DNA of 64,000 nt, taken from NCBI GenBank assembly GCA_024277285.1, contig JAJRVM010000080.1, positions 1-64,000 on the forward strand, written 5' to 3'. Numbering within the stretch: position 1 is the first letter of the stretch; each line of letters starts with the position of its first letter. The DNA is from Planctomycetota bacterium. GTDB lineage: Bacteria > Planctomycetota > Planctomycetia > Pirellulales > Pirellulaceae. Position numbers and translations under genes: made by a program. This document shows, piece after piece, positions 55,696 to 64,000 of the stretch. The notes beneath the pieces are model-generated. The model had not been told where the DNA came from, made no database searches, and was given only the letters and a program-made list of their open reading frames with translations.

Positions 55696-57381
55696 GTGGA
55701 ACAGATTCGACACCAGATCCAGCGTGCCCATCGGCGACTCTTGCTCAATCGCGTGATCGAGTCCGTTACTTGGGCTACTTTCGCGGCGTTTCTCGTGGCA
55801 CTTGTCGCGATCGTGCTACCGAAGATTTGGCCACTCGGATTGCCTGACGGCACGACGTGGGCGGTGGCTTGGTGTGCCGGCGCGCTGGTGTTTGGGATAT
55901 TGTCGGGCATCACATGGGCCGTACTGCGTCAGCGTGGCGAGTTGGACGCCGCCATTGAGATCGATTTGCGTTACGGCTTGAAAGAGCGTGTTTCGAGTGC
56001 CATGGCATTGACGGACGCGGAGCTTGAAACGGAGGCGGGGCAGGCCCTGCTTGAGGACGCTGAGCGTCGCGTGGCGCGGATCGATGTGACCGAACGTTTT
56101 CGCCCGCAAGTCAGTTGGCATCCCCTGTTGCCGCTCTTGATGGCCACCTGCGTGTTCTTAATCGCGTTTCTGATCCAAGATGCTTCCCACGACGCGACTG
56201 CGGCGCGTCAGATCGATCAATCCGAACAGATTCGCAAATCGGTGGCGGAGCTGAAGAAGCGTCTTGCACAGAAGAAAAAGAAGGCTGCGGCCAACGGACT
56301 TAAGGAGGCCGACACGGTTATCACCAAGATCGAGCGCGCGGTCGACGAACTCTCAAAAAAGAGTGCCAGTCGAAAGAAGGTGCTGGTGAAGCTGAACACC
56401 CTCTCGAAAGAGCTGAAAGAACGCCGCGCAGACCTCGCTGGTAGCAAGAGAACCAGGGAGATGCTCAAGCAGCTACAAAGCGCTCAACGTGGCCCCGCCG
56501 AACGTGTTACCGATGCGCTCAAAAAGGGGGACATGGACAAGGCGATGAAGGAACTGAAGAAACTGAGCGATAAATTGCGCGGTGACAAATTGACGCCCGA
56601 GGAAAAAAAACAGCTGGCAAAACAGCTTGAAGAGCTGCGCAAGGAACTGGACAAAATGCTTGGCGCACGGCAGGAGCTGACGCAAAAACAAAGAGAGCTC
56701 CAAAAGCAAATCGATCAGCTGAAGAAGCAAGGCAAGCATGCGGAAGCTGGCCAGTTGCAACAAAAGATGGACCAATTGCAGAAGCAAATGGATGAGTTGG
56801 ATCGCCAGAGTCCACAAATGCAAAAGTTGCAGGAGTTGGCCAACAAGCTTGGCCAATGTGCAAAATGTGTCAAGGAAGGAGACGCGCAACAGGCCGCCGA
56901 CCAACTGGACAAGCTGGCCAACGATCTGCAACAGATGCAGGAGCAGTTAGACAGCCTGCAGACGCTTGACGAGATGATGAACGAGATCGCCGATGCAAAG
57001 AATGCGATGAATTGCGATCAGTGTGGGGGGGAAGGGTGCGCGGCATGTCAGGGCCAGGGGATGGGGATGGGAGGCGACCAATTCAGCGAGAAACCGGGAG
57101 CCGGATTGGGTGCTGGACGCGGGTTCGGGGATCGGCCGGAAGAGGAAACCGAGACCGGAGGTTATCGTGCGCGTGTGGCCGCTGACCCTCGCAAGGGCGA
57201 CGCAATTCGCGTCGGTGATGCGAACGGCCCGAACGTGGCTGGCCGCTCGCGTCAGCAAGTGAAAGAAGAGATTGCCAGTTCCTTCAGTGAGGATCCGGCC
57301 CCGTTGACTCATCAAAAGCTACCACGACGCGAACGCGAGCAGACACGCGAGTACTTCGAGTTGCTTCGCAAGGGAGAATAA
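55696..57381 (+). CDS. Membrane-anchored coiled-coil protein with DnaJ-like cysteine motifs
   Basis: 561 residues of unknown function. The GTG at 55696 follows AAAGGAGAATGACCCACC. Residues 25-75 contain two transmembrane helices (WATFAAFLVALVAIVLP and WAVAWCAGALVFGILSGITWAV), and a third lies at about 140-155 (LLPLLMATCVFLIAFLI). From about 175 to 425 there is a long Lys/Gln/Leu-rich coiled coil (LRKELDKML, KQIDQLKKQGKHAEAGQLQQK). CDQCGGEGCAACQGQGMGMGG resembles half of a DnaJ zinc finger. The tail is Gly-rich, then charged and helical, ending HQKLPRREREQTREYFELLRKGE. Probably an envelope structural protein. Confidence 0.8.
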   Translation: MEQIRHQIQRAHRRLLLNRVIESVTWATFAAFLVALVAIVLPKIWPLGLPDGTTWAVAWCAGALVFGILSGITWAVLRQRGELDAAIEIDLRYGLKERVSSAMALTDAELETEAGQALLEDAERRVARIDVTERFRPQVSWHPLLPLLMATCVFLIAFLIQDASHDATAARQIDQSEQIRKSVAELKKRLAQKKKKAAANGLKEADTVITKIERAVDELSKKSASRKKVLVKLNTLSKELKERRADLAGSKRTREMLKQLQSAQRGPAERVTDALKKGDMDKAMKELKKLSDKLRGDKLTPEEKKQLAKQLEELRKELDKMLGARQELTQKQRELQKQIDQLKKQGKHAEAGQLQQKMDQLQKQMDELDRQSPQMQKLQELANKLGQCAKCVKEGDAQQAADQLDKLANDLQQMQEQLDSLQTLDEMMNEIADAKNAMNCDQCGGEGCAACQGQGMGMGGDQFSEKPGAGLGAGRGFGDRPEEETETGGYRARVAADPRKGDAIRVGDANGPNVAGRSRQQVKEEIASSFSEDPAPLTHQKLPRREREQTREYFELLRKGE

Positions 57382-57420
57382 AGCACGAACCACCGTATCA
57401 CGTCGCAGCGTTTTCCCACG

Positions 57421-57468
57421 CCCTCACTTCCGTCCCCGCTGCCCCGGCGGCGGAGACGGAAGTGAGGG
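57421..57468. terminator. Strong hairpin between convergent genes
   Basis: CCCTCACTTCCGTC (57421-57434) pairs perfectly with GACGGAAGTGAGGG (57455-57468) around a GC-rich loop. There is no T-run on either strand right after it, so it is a weak intrinsic terminator or a transcript-stabilising stem for both convergent genes. Confidence 0.5.
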
Positions 57469-57507
57469 GAATAGCTGGCATCGCGGGTAGCTCAACAGTC
57501 TTATTCA

Positions 57508-57553
57508 CCCATGGAACGAGCCCATGGAACGAGCCCATGGAACGAGCCCATGG
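57508..57553. repeat. 13 bp tandem repeat, three and a half copies
   Basis: CCCATGGAACGAG is repeated three times exactly, followed by CCCATGG. It lies in the convergent intergenic region after the hairpin, about 40 bases from the end of the membrane protein gene. Confidence 0.96.
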
Positions 57554-57593
57554 GAGTCTTTCCAACGCGACGTAGCTGCAGTTGCCTAAACTG

Positions 57594-59360
57594 TTACGAA
57601 TCTGGTAGTTTCCAAACCTCAATGTCGGCCTTCAAGTCGTTAACGACTTGGGTCATCTGCAGAGCTTCGAGTGTCGATCGGTCTGGTGCCCGTCCAATCC
57701 GCCGATCAAACAGAACGTGAGTAACGCCCGTCTCGCGAAGCGCGTGAACTCCGCGCATATCGGGGAAACCTTCGAGCTGTCCATGCAGCCGGCGAATCGC
57801 TGCCGGCACGAAGGTTGAATACCCATTGACCATGGGGCGGGTGTGAAAAGTCTGGTAGTACATCCATTCGGCGGTTGGCTGCGACCCCGCCGCGCTGCGA
57901 TCTTGCGGAAGCGGAAAGCACGCCAGGCAGACCTCCGCTTGTCGCTGGTCGCGTAGCCAAGAAATCCATGCGTCATCGCTCGACACGGCGGGCAGACGAT
58001 ACATGGTGGGAGGTTGAGGCCAAGCCTCGCAGGCTAACGTCAGGCCAACCAGCAACGTGGCGGCAAGCAAAGTCCGCGTTTCTTTGCCAGGTCGCGCGCG
58101 TCGATGCAAGCGAACGTAAACTTCGTGGAGCCCAACGGCCGCCAGAAACGCGATGCCAAGCTGGGCGAAGAAAGCAAATCGAAAGAGGTTGCGTGCGTGC
58201 CCAAAGCCCGGGTAGACGTCGGCAAGAATCGCGTGGAGCGACACCGCTCCCCAACTTAATCGAGGACCCATCGAAAGCAATATCGCGACGGCAACCATCC
58301 CGCCAAGCATCAGCACGATACGGCGGCGGCGAAACGACACGATACTCAATCCCAAGCCGATGCAGGCCATGCCCATCTTGAGCGTTCCGGGGGACAACGG
58401 CCAACGATAATGAGCATTGCTAGTGTGAATATCAGGCAGTGTGACGAGTTGTGCACTCGGGGTGCGCAAATAGTCTGTTGGCGCGGCAGATAGGTCGGAA
58501 AACCACTTCGCTGGATACTGAAACGAGTGCTCATTGGCATAGTCTATTTGGGCAACGAGAATGGGTGACAGTAGCGTGAACGCAACAACAACGGCCACCG
58601 CACCCCACCCCCATGTTCTCTTATGGCTGAGTGCGCGTCCCAGCAAGAGCGGCGCACAAGCGAGCAACAAGATACTCAAGAATAGCCCGTAGTAGCAGCA
58701 GAGTGAGTAAGTGACGGCGAAGGCCACTCCCAACTCCAGAGCTTGACGCGGTCCGGCGTGGCGTTGCAATAGGAGCAACGCGCGCAATGTCCAGATGACT
58801 CCCCACAACGAGACCAACTGAAAAACTCCCAGTTGCCAGTGGACCAATGGCAACAGTGTGATCATGGCGCCACCGCAGATGGTCGCGGGCCACGCCAACC
58901 GTAGTCGTCGCAGAAACTGAGCCGCAGACCACCCGTTGAGTGTGAGGAAAACGAGGATCAACAGGTTATACACGTGCACTGAGGATGGTAGCGTTTTCCA
59001 GAGCGGCCACGCCAGCCAACCAACGATGGTTTGCGGTTCCGAACTCGCAAAGATGCCCGGGACACCGTGATAGATCGGCGCATTCCAATAGTCTGGATAG
59101 GCGTGGTCAATGCGGTCGATGTTCCACCAAAGCGTCCACAGATTCAACAGCGGTACGGTGGTGGGGCGATGCCCCACCTGCGGCAAATGTGTTCCAGCCT
59201 GTGCCAGGAGGGGGTACGTCGAAGCAATCGCCAAGGTGCCAAATAGCAACCACTCGGCGATCGAACGCGTGATGCGGCGGCCTGTCGGGAGGGCATTGCC
59301 TCGCACGGTGATGCTCTTTTCTCGGAATTGAGTGCCGAATACCGTCGTGGTTCGCGCCAT
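57594..59360 (-). CDS. Polytopic membrane protein of unknown function
   Basis: 588 residues with about ten to twelve hydrophobic helices, for example LLFGTLAIASTYPLLAQAG, VYNLLILVFLTLNGWSAAQFL, LYGLFL-type and VLMLGGMVAVAILLSMGPRL. A periplasmic loop follows the first helix (NLWTLWWNIDRIDHAYPDYWNAPI), a layout like GT-C glycosyltransferases or YfhO-type proteins. The C-terminal 130 residues are soluble, with DDAWISWLRDQRQAEVCLACFPLP and VTHVLFDRRIGRAPD, as in YfhO-like relatives. The gene lies 17 bp behind the ASPIC/UnbV gene on the same strand, so the two are almost certainly co-transcribed. The substrate is unknown. Confidence 0.75.
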   Translation of the reverse strand: MARTTTVFGTQFREKSITVRGNALPTGRRITRSIAEWLLFGTLAIASTYPLLAQAGTHLPQVGHRPTTVPLLNLWTLWWNIDRIDHAYPDYWNAPIYHGVPGIFASSEPQTIVGWLAWPLWKTLPSSVHVYNLLILVFLTLNGWSAAQFLRRLRLAWPATICGGAMITLLPLVHWQLGVFQLVSLWGVIWTLRALLLLQRHAGPRQALELGVAFAVTYSLCCYYGLFLSILLLACAPLLLGRALSHKRTWGWGAVAVVVAFTLLSPILVAQIDYANEHSFQYPAKWFSDLSAAPTDYLRTPSAQLVTLPDIHTSNAHYRWPLSPGTLKMGMACIGLGLSIVSFRRRRIVLMLGGMVAVAILLSMGPRLSWGAVSLHAILADVYPGFGHARNLFRFAFFAQLGIAFLAAVGLHEVYVRLHRRARPGKETRTLLAATLLVGLTLACEAWPQPPTMYRLPAVSSDDAWISWLRDQRQAEVCLACFPLPQDRSAAGSQPTAEWMYYQTFHTRPMVNGYSTFVPAAIRRLHGQLEGFPDMRGVHALRETGVTHVLFDRRIGRAPDRSTLEALQMTQVVNDLKADIEVWKLPDS

Positions 59361-59377
59361 GAACGGTCACGCGATGC

Positions 59378-62300
59378 CTACTCGTCATCCCCCGGATAAT
59401 CAACCAGCTGCTTGGAACCTTCCACGAGAAACAACTCATGGTCGACGGCAACGTTCTCGAACGTCTGCAGAACGCCGCTGGGCCATTGCACCACCAGCTT
59501 GTCGATTTGCGTGGCACGGTCGACACCGAAATGGACCACCTTCTGGTTGGTGCATTGAAAGCCGTTGCCCGCCATCAATTGGCGTACCAAGGTTCGCGAT
59601 CCGATATGTGCGGTCACCGTCGTGCCGATGGCATCTCGCTCCGACTCCACACCACGCAAGTGCATTTGCAGGAAATGCCCCGGTTGCTGAGAGCGGTTGG
59701 CCAAGAAGGAAGATGGACCGTAAAGGTGCAACATCGCCAGGTCTTGGCGACCATCTCGATCCCAGTCGATCAAAGCCAGGCTGCGACCAAGGTACTTGTT
59801 GGCAAAAAACTCACCAATTGACTCCGGGTTCAACAACTCGAACCGCTTGTTGTTGCGGTTAGCATATGCTTGCGGCTTCATCATGAAAGGTTCACCCACT
59901 AAACGATAGTCCTCGATATGTCCACAGGCGAGCACGAGATCGAGTCGTCCGTCATTTTCAAAGTCAATGAACTGGGTACCGAACGCCAGCACCGGTAAAC
60001 TGGGTTCGCGCAATCCTAATTCCTGCGTACTGTCTTCAAAAAAGTCGGGCGAGATCTGGCGATAGTAGGTGTTGGACTGGTTGTAGAAATGGGTCAAGAA
60101 CAAATCGATCAATCCGTCACCATCACCGTCTCCGGCAGCAATCCCCATCGACGCTTGTGCATCACCATCAGGCCCGTAGGCAACTCCGATCAAGAGCGCC
60201 CGGTCAGTGAACTGCAACGGATCGCCCCGTGCTGCCGCTTCGTTCACGAAAAAGAAGTTCGGAGACATATCGTTGGATACATAGACGCTGAGCAGTCCTT
60301 GGCCATGGAAGTCGGCGACGACAACTCCCAACCCTCGTCCATCGCTGTCGGCAATTCCGCAATCTTGTGTCGCGTCGACGAATTGCCCATTCCCTTGGTT
60401 CAGATACAGCCGGTCAATCTCGCCAGGAAACTCACCAGGCGGGCACGCCCGCGGCTCGCCCGCCTTGTAGCAATCGGTGGTCAGAGCCTTCCTGCCAGCT
60501 AAGTAGTTGGAAATGTAGAGGTCTGGCAGACGATCTCCGTTGAGGTCCGCGATGGCACCGCTTGTCGACCACCGCTCGCCCCGGATCCCGGCGTGCTGCG
60601 TCACGTTGCGAAAAGTGCCATCACCTTGGTTGTGGTAGAGTTGATTGGCACCCAGATTTGCCACAAAAATATCGGGCCAGCCATCGTTGTCGAAATCACC
60701 GATAGCAGCCCCATGGCTGTAGAGGTTGTCCCCCAAGTTCGCCTGCTCGGTAACGTCCATGAACTTGCCGTTTCCGAGGTTTCGATACAGCCGGTCGCGA
60801 TATTCGGTTTGTGTCGGATCGGCAGGCCACGGCCCTCCCTGAGCGGCATAGATATCGGGCCAGCCGTCCAAGTCGTAGTCGATGACGGCCATGGCGCCTC
60901 CCAATTCTTGGCAGAGCTTGAGACCGGGGACATCGGGGTCGTCACCGTTGTTGTAGGCGAAGTCGAGCCCAACTTCTTGCGCGATGTCGGCCATGCGTGC
61001 TCGACTCCACTGCTGCGAATCGGATTGCGTGTCTGCCTGAGCAATGGCAACACGTTTGGGCAACGGCAGTGCCGAAAGATCGATCCTTGCTGTTGGCATC
61101 GCGTCCGGAACGACTTGCGGCGGGTTGCTGGAAGTTAACGCCTGTAGCCGCTGGCCTTCCTTGTTGACCTCCGCATTCTCCGGGTCAATCCTCTTGACCA
61201 GGTTGTACCATGCCCAAGCTTCCCAGTAGCGGCCGAGCTGAGAACAGAGCCGGGCAACGCGGAGCATGCGTTTGGGGTCTGGGTATTTCTCGCGATCACC
61301 ATACAACGGGTACATCTCCGTCAGCAATTTCTCCAATAAATCGGCGCGCGTACCAAACGGCTCCGCATCACTTTCTCGCCCCAGTGATTTCAGCACACGC
61401 GAGAGCCGGTAGTTGGCATTCTGGTGGTTAGGGTTGATCTTGGCAGCTTCCCAAAAACAACGTGCAGCTCCTTCAAAGTCACCATGGTCCTGCGCCCATA
61501 TGCCCCGTACGGTCCAAATCATGGGGTGGTCGTCAGCGCCCGGTGGTAAGGAATCGAGCCATGCAAAGTATTCGGTCGGGGACACTCGCCGGCGCTGAAC
61601 AAGCAGCTTGCCCAGTAGTGCGTGCGCTTCCACTAAATCACTGTGGTGCGCGAGAATTTCTCGGACCAGCTTCTCAGCCTCTTCGTTTTCTTCCGAAAAG
61701 AATTTACGCAAAGCGACGCCAAGCATGGGTACCCAATAGTCGGGTTCGGTCCGCCGTGCCAGATTTGTCAGTTCGTCAGCATCCGCACTGCGGTGATCGA
61801 CGGTTGCCATCAGCATCAAAGGCTCCATCGCGATCGAGCCTTGTCGGATCGGCTCCAATAAGAATGGCACCGACTCCCAACGCCGGCCTTCGATCCCCAA
61901 GATGAACCCCAATCCATGATTTGCCGTGACGTTGACTGAGTCGATTCGCAGAGCATCGCGGAACAACTGTTCCGCTTCGCGCAACTTCCCCTGGTAAATG
62001 CAGATGTTCGCCGCCGACCAAAGACCGATTACGTACTCGCCCTTGGCTGTTTCAGGGATCGAGCGATAGGTTTCCAATGCGTCATCCACGTTGCCCAGCT
62101 TCATCGCCACTTCACCCGCCACCAGCAACGCTTTCGCGTTGCTCGGTTCCTTCCGCAAGACTTGCTTGGCCAACGCGTTGGCTAACCCGAAATCCTGTGC
62201 GCTTAACGCTGCCTTAGCGTCCTCCAGCGTGGCGGAATTGATCACGCGCAACTCTTGAGGAGTCGGCTCTGAATTGAATAGCGGCTCGGCGATGTAGTAG

Positions 62301-62389
62301 CCGATCGCCCCCAACACGATGATCGAAGCAAGGATGGCAATCCAAGAGAGCCCAGGTTTCTTGTCTGCATTTTTTTCCGTTGCACTCAC
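59378..62389 (-). CDS. CRTAC1-like TPR, FG-GAP and ASPIC/UnbV protein
   Basis: 1003 residues. The GTG at 62389 has GGGGAGAG upstream; a TTG a few codons earlier is the alternative. One transmembrane helix (SWIAILASIIVLGAIGYYIAEPLF, about 17-40) anchors it. TPR-like repeats fill about 55-420 (AKALLVAGEVAMKLGNVDDALETYRSI, NYRLSRVLKSLGRESDAEPFG). FG-GAP/VCBS calcium-binding repeats follow at about 480-840 (VIDYDLDGWPDIYAAQGG, AIGDFDNDGWPDIFVANLG, GDGDGDGLIDLFLTHF). The ASPIC/UnbV domain is at about 900-985 (RDAIGTTVTAHIGSRTLVRQ, HFGVDRATQIDKLVVQWPSG). This is a widespread planctomycete envelope family; role unknown. First gene of a pair with the membrane protein. Confidence 0.87.
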   Translation of the reverse strand: MSATEKNADKKPGLSWIAILASIIVLGAIGYYIAEPLFNSEPTPQELRVINSATLEDAKAALSAQDFGLANALAKQVLRKEPSNAKALLVAGEVAMKLGNVDDALETYRSIPETAKGEYVIGLWSAANICIYQGKLREAEQLFRDALRIDSVNVTANHGLGFILGIEGRRWESVPFLLEPIRQGSIAMEPLMLMATVDHRSADADELTNLARRTEPDYWVPMLGVALRKFFSEENEEAEKLVREILAHHSDLVEAHALLGKLLVQRRRVSPTEYFAWLDSLPPGADDHPMIWTVRGIWAQDHGDFEGAARCFWEAAKINPNHQNANYRLSRVLKSLGRESDAEPFGTRADLLEKLLTEMYPLYGDREKYPDPKRMLRVARLCSQLGRYWEAWAWYNLVKRIDPENAEVNKEGQRLQALTSSNPPQVVPDAMPTARIDLSALPLPKRVAIAQADTQSDSQQWSRARMADIAQEVGLDFAYNNGDDPDVPGLKLCQELGGAMAVIDYDLDGWPDIYAAQGGPWPADPTQTEYRDRLYRNLGNGKFMDVTEQANLGDNLYSHGAAIGDFDNDGWPDIFVANLGANQLYHNQGDGTFRNVTQHAGIRGERWSTSGAIADLNGDRLPDLYISNYLAGRKALTTDCYKAGEPRACPPGEFPGEIDRLYLNQGNGQFVDATQDCGIADSDGRGLGVVVADFHGQGLLSVYVSNDMSPNFFFVNEAAARGDPLQFTDRALLIGVAYGPDGDAQASMGIAAGDGDGDGLIDLFLTHFYNQSNTYYRQISPDFFEDSTQELGLREPSLPVLAFGTQFIDFENDGRLDLVLACGHIEDYRLVGEPFMMKPQAYANRNNKRFELLNPESIGEFFANKYLGRSLALIDWDRDGRQDLAMLHLYGPSSFLANRSQQPGHFLQMHLRGVESERDAIGTTVTAHIGSRTLVRQLMAGNGFQCTNQKVVHFGVDRATQIDKLVVQWPSGVLQTFENVAVDHELFLVEGSKQLVDYPGDDE

Positions 62390-62617
62390 AGTCAAGTCTC
62401 TCCCCAAACTCGATCAACGTATCTCTACCGCAGGTGGTTTCTCCCGCCCGCCATACCACTCGATTCACACGAGTGGATCTGCGGAGCTGGCAAGACGCCG
62501 CCTACCAGGCGGGCTTGTCACAGGGTCACCATCGCCCATACCGTCATCTTACTCTCACCTCCCGGCCAGCGGCCATAGCCCAACAGGCATGAGCAAGAAA
62601 GTCTTGGTGCCGACATT

Positions 62618-62656
62618 GAAAAACGCGAGGCAGCGAATTGCTTCGCTACCTCGCGT
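62618..62656 (-). terminator. Intrinsic terminator of the DUF1559 gene
   Basis: Read on the minus strand, ACGCGAGG-AGCGAA pairs across a short loop with TTCGCT-CCTCGCGT (one bulged base per side), followed by TTTTT. It lies 30 bases after the DUF1559 stop. The 278 bp gap up to the ASPIC gene otherwise shows nothing. Confidence 0.88.
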
Positions 62657-62685
62657 AAGAACATTCAATGTGAAGAACTCGGTTC

Positions 62686-63726
62686 TTAGAACTCACCAAG
62701 GGTTTCGCCCTGAGCACGAGTTCCAAGTCCCCACCAAGTACGCAGATCAACGCTGTTGCCAATCTGACGAACCGAACCGTCTGCCAACAGGACGTTGACG
62801 ATCGTCGGGTGACGACTGCTGGCGGCAAAGACGCCGTCTTGCCAGTCACCACGGGCGATCATGCAGGAAGGACCGTTCGGAGGAAGAACCGTATTGAAGC
62901 CCGCAAAGTAGGGGCGACCATCTGGCCAACGTTCACCAGGACGTGTGCCCGTGAAGATCTGGTTCCACGAGTCATTATAGCGGCGACCGTTGTACTGGTT
63001 GCCAGTCAACCAGCAAGCGTCATACCACTCTTGCGTGATCGTTGATTGGGCGTCTACGGAGATTCCGAACGCCACGTTGGCAACGTCCCAAAGGATGTCG
63101 CGATCGCCAATGCGGCGTTCGCTCATCGCAACCGTATTGCTCGTTCCATCGCGAATGTCGCGGAAACGATACGGACGTTTGCGAGTGCGAGGGTCGCCAA
63201 TGATGTTGTAGCAACCGTTGGGCTCGGGGCCCCACACATCATGATTGCGGTAAGGGTTGGTACCTAGGCAAAACTTGTAGCTGTTGTTGCCGATACCGTT
63301 GCCGCCGACACGTTCGGTGTCCGAAGGGCACAGCAATGTCGGGATCCGCACCGTCCAAGTACCGTAGTTTGTCTGCCACGGAACGGGGGCGAAGTTGCGG
63401 GTCTTGGCATAATCATAAATCTGTTGCTGTTCAAAGAACGGCAGCAAGCTGACTACACCACTCATGCTGTACTGATTCGAAGTCGTGTTGTCGCCGTCAC
63501 GTCGCGTACCGCAACGCATGGCGGGGAACGACTTGTACACGTCGTGATAGTTGTGGTTAGCCAACCCCAACTGCTTCAAACGATTCGTGCACTGCATTCG
63601 TCGCGCGGCTCCACGCGCCGCTTGGACTGCAGGTAGCAATAATGCTACCAAAATCCCGATGATGGCAATCACCACCAGGAGTTCGACCAGGGTAAACCCA
63701 GGCCTCTTCTGAAAACGTACTCTCAT
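62686..63726 (-). CDS. DUF1559 protein with prepilin-type N-terminus
   Basis: 346 residues. The N-terminus RPGFTLVELLVVIAIIGILVALLLPAVQAAR is a type IV prepilin signal with cleavage before Phe and the conserved Glu at position 5 of the mature protein. After RRMQCTNRLKQLGLANHNYHDVYKSFPAM comes the DUF1559 beta domain. The C-terminus HPTIVNVLLADGSVRQIGNSVDLRTWWGLGTRAQGE carries the family H-x9-DG motif. This family is hugely expanded in planctomycetes and probably forms envelope or pseudopilus structures. GGAGGT precedes the ATG by six bases. It has its own promoter and terminator, so it is a single-gene unit. Confidence 0.95.
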   Translation of the reverse strand: MRVRFQKRPGFTLVELLVVIAIIGILVALLLPAVQAARGAARRMQCTNRLKQLGLANHNYHDVYKSFPAMRCGTRRDGDNTTSNQYSMSGVVSLLPFFEQQQIYDYAKTRNFAPVPWQTNYGTWTVRIPTLLCPSDTERVGGNGIGNNSYKFCLGTNPYRNHDVWGPEPNGCYNIIGDPRTRKRPYRFRDIRDGTSNTVAMSERRIGDRDILWDVANVAFGISVDAQSTITQEWYDACWLTGNQYNGRRYNDSWNQIFTGTRPGERWPDGRPYFAGFNTVLPPNGPSCMIARGDWQDGVFAASSRHPTIVNVLLADGSVRQIGNSVDLRTWWGLGTRAQGETLGEF

Positions 63727-63765
63727 GGTAAACCTCCAGGGAAAACAGGAAAAAAAAGACAGAAA

Positions 63766-63793
63766 ATATTACAGGGCCATAGGTTGAAGCCAA
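63766..63793 (-). promoter_or_regulatory. Promoter of the DUF1559 gene
   Basis: On the minus strand TTGGCT (63793-63788) and TAATAT (63771-63766) are 16 bases apart, about 35 bases before the ATG. An eight-T stretch and the ribosome site GGAGGT follow. Bases 63794-64000 show no gene. Confidence 0.5.
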
Positions 63794-64000
63794 ACGCCGA
63801 GGGAAGGACTCTTCAGCGCCTTAAACTCGCAACTACCCATACCAGCAATGATAGCCTGCGAGCAGAATTGGAGCAAGCAACAAGAGCTTCTTGGCCTACT
63901 GTTGGGTGGGGCGTTGGCTGTCTGGGGAGGGTGTTTGCGGTGTTGTTGCCGCTTCCGGAAAGGCTAGTCCGCCGGGGACCGGCCGCGCCTGGTCAAAAAG

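Overview
The window reads as a chromosomal stretch of a planctomycete, most likely of the Pirellulales type. The evidence is the protein content: a DUF1559 pseudopilin-like protein, a DUF1598 protein, a CRTAC1/ASPIC-UnbV giant protein, several Tat-exported Gfo/Idh/MocA oxidoreductases, an HzsA-like dihaem protein fused to a LamG domain, GYF_2 and HEAT-type secreted proteins, many GTG starts and a moderately high GC content. No rRNA, tRNA, CRISPR array, prophage or complete insertion sequence was found.

Layout. 0.7-17.4 kb is a carbohydrate-use region on mixed strands: a GH106-type rhamnosidase, a stand-alone FabB-type ketosynthase, an oxidoreductase gene broken by one in-frame TAA behind the LamG/HzsA-like gene, a GH10 xylanase, a second oxidoreductase, rhamnulokinase and a third oxidoreductase. 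17.7-24.6 kb carries a promoter, an S41 processing protease, an MMPL/RND exporter and glutamine synthetase with a clear terminator. 24.7-27.5 kb is a leftward ald-purE-mtnA run. 27.6-38 kb holds mostly planctomycete-specific secreted or unknown proteins plus a ClpP-like protein and ApbE. 38-41.2 kb is a palindromic repeat cluster followed by groES-groEL. 41.6-48.4 kb has a HEAT protein, a tandem pair of transglutaminase-like paralogues (one without catalytic residues), a tiny lipoprotein, a class IV aminotransferase and a T2SS-F protein. 49.1-53.9 kb is tyrA-purL-purQ, with purL carrying two PurS-like modules. 54-63.7 kb has a DCC protein with an expanded repeat tail, a coiled-coil membrane protein, a polytopic membrane protein, the ASPIC/UnbV protein and the DUF1559 protein.

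The genes link into a saprophytic life on plant or algal polysaccharides: rhamnosidase plus rhamnulokinase, xylanase, and three sugar-type oxidoreductases. The rest is housekeeping (purine, tyrosine, glutamine, methionine salvage, chaperonin).

The least explained signal is not a gene. The window is peppered with short exact tandem duplications, with periods of about 8-18 bp and most often 15. They sit in intergenic DNA, in signal-peptide regions and in protein tails, and always in multiples of three when coding. There is also a dispersed ~265 bp element with a conserved hairpin, present twice in divergent promoter regions, along with two MITE-like inverted-repeat elements and a palindrome cluster bounded by a 26 bp direct repeat. 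All identities and alignments were read by eye. Family names rest on motif recognition, not on database searches.
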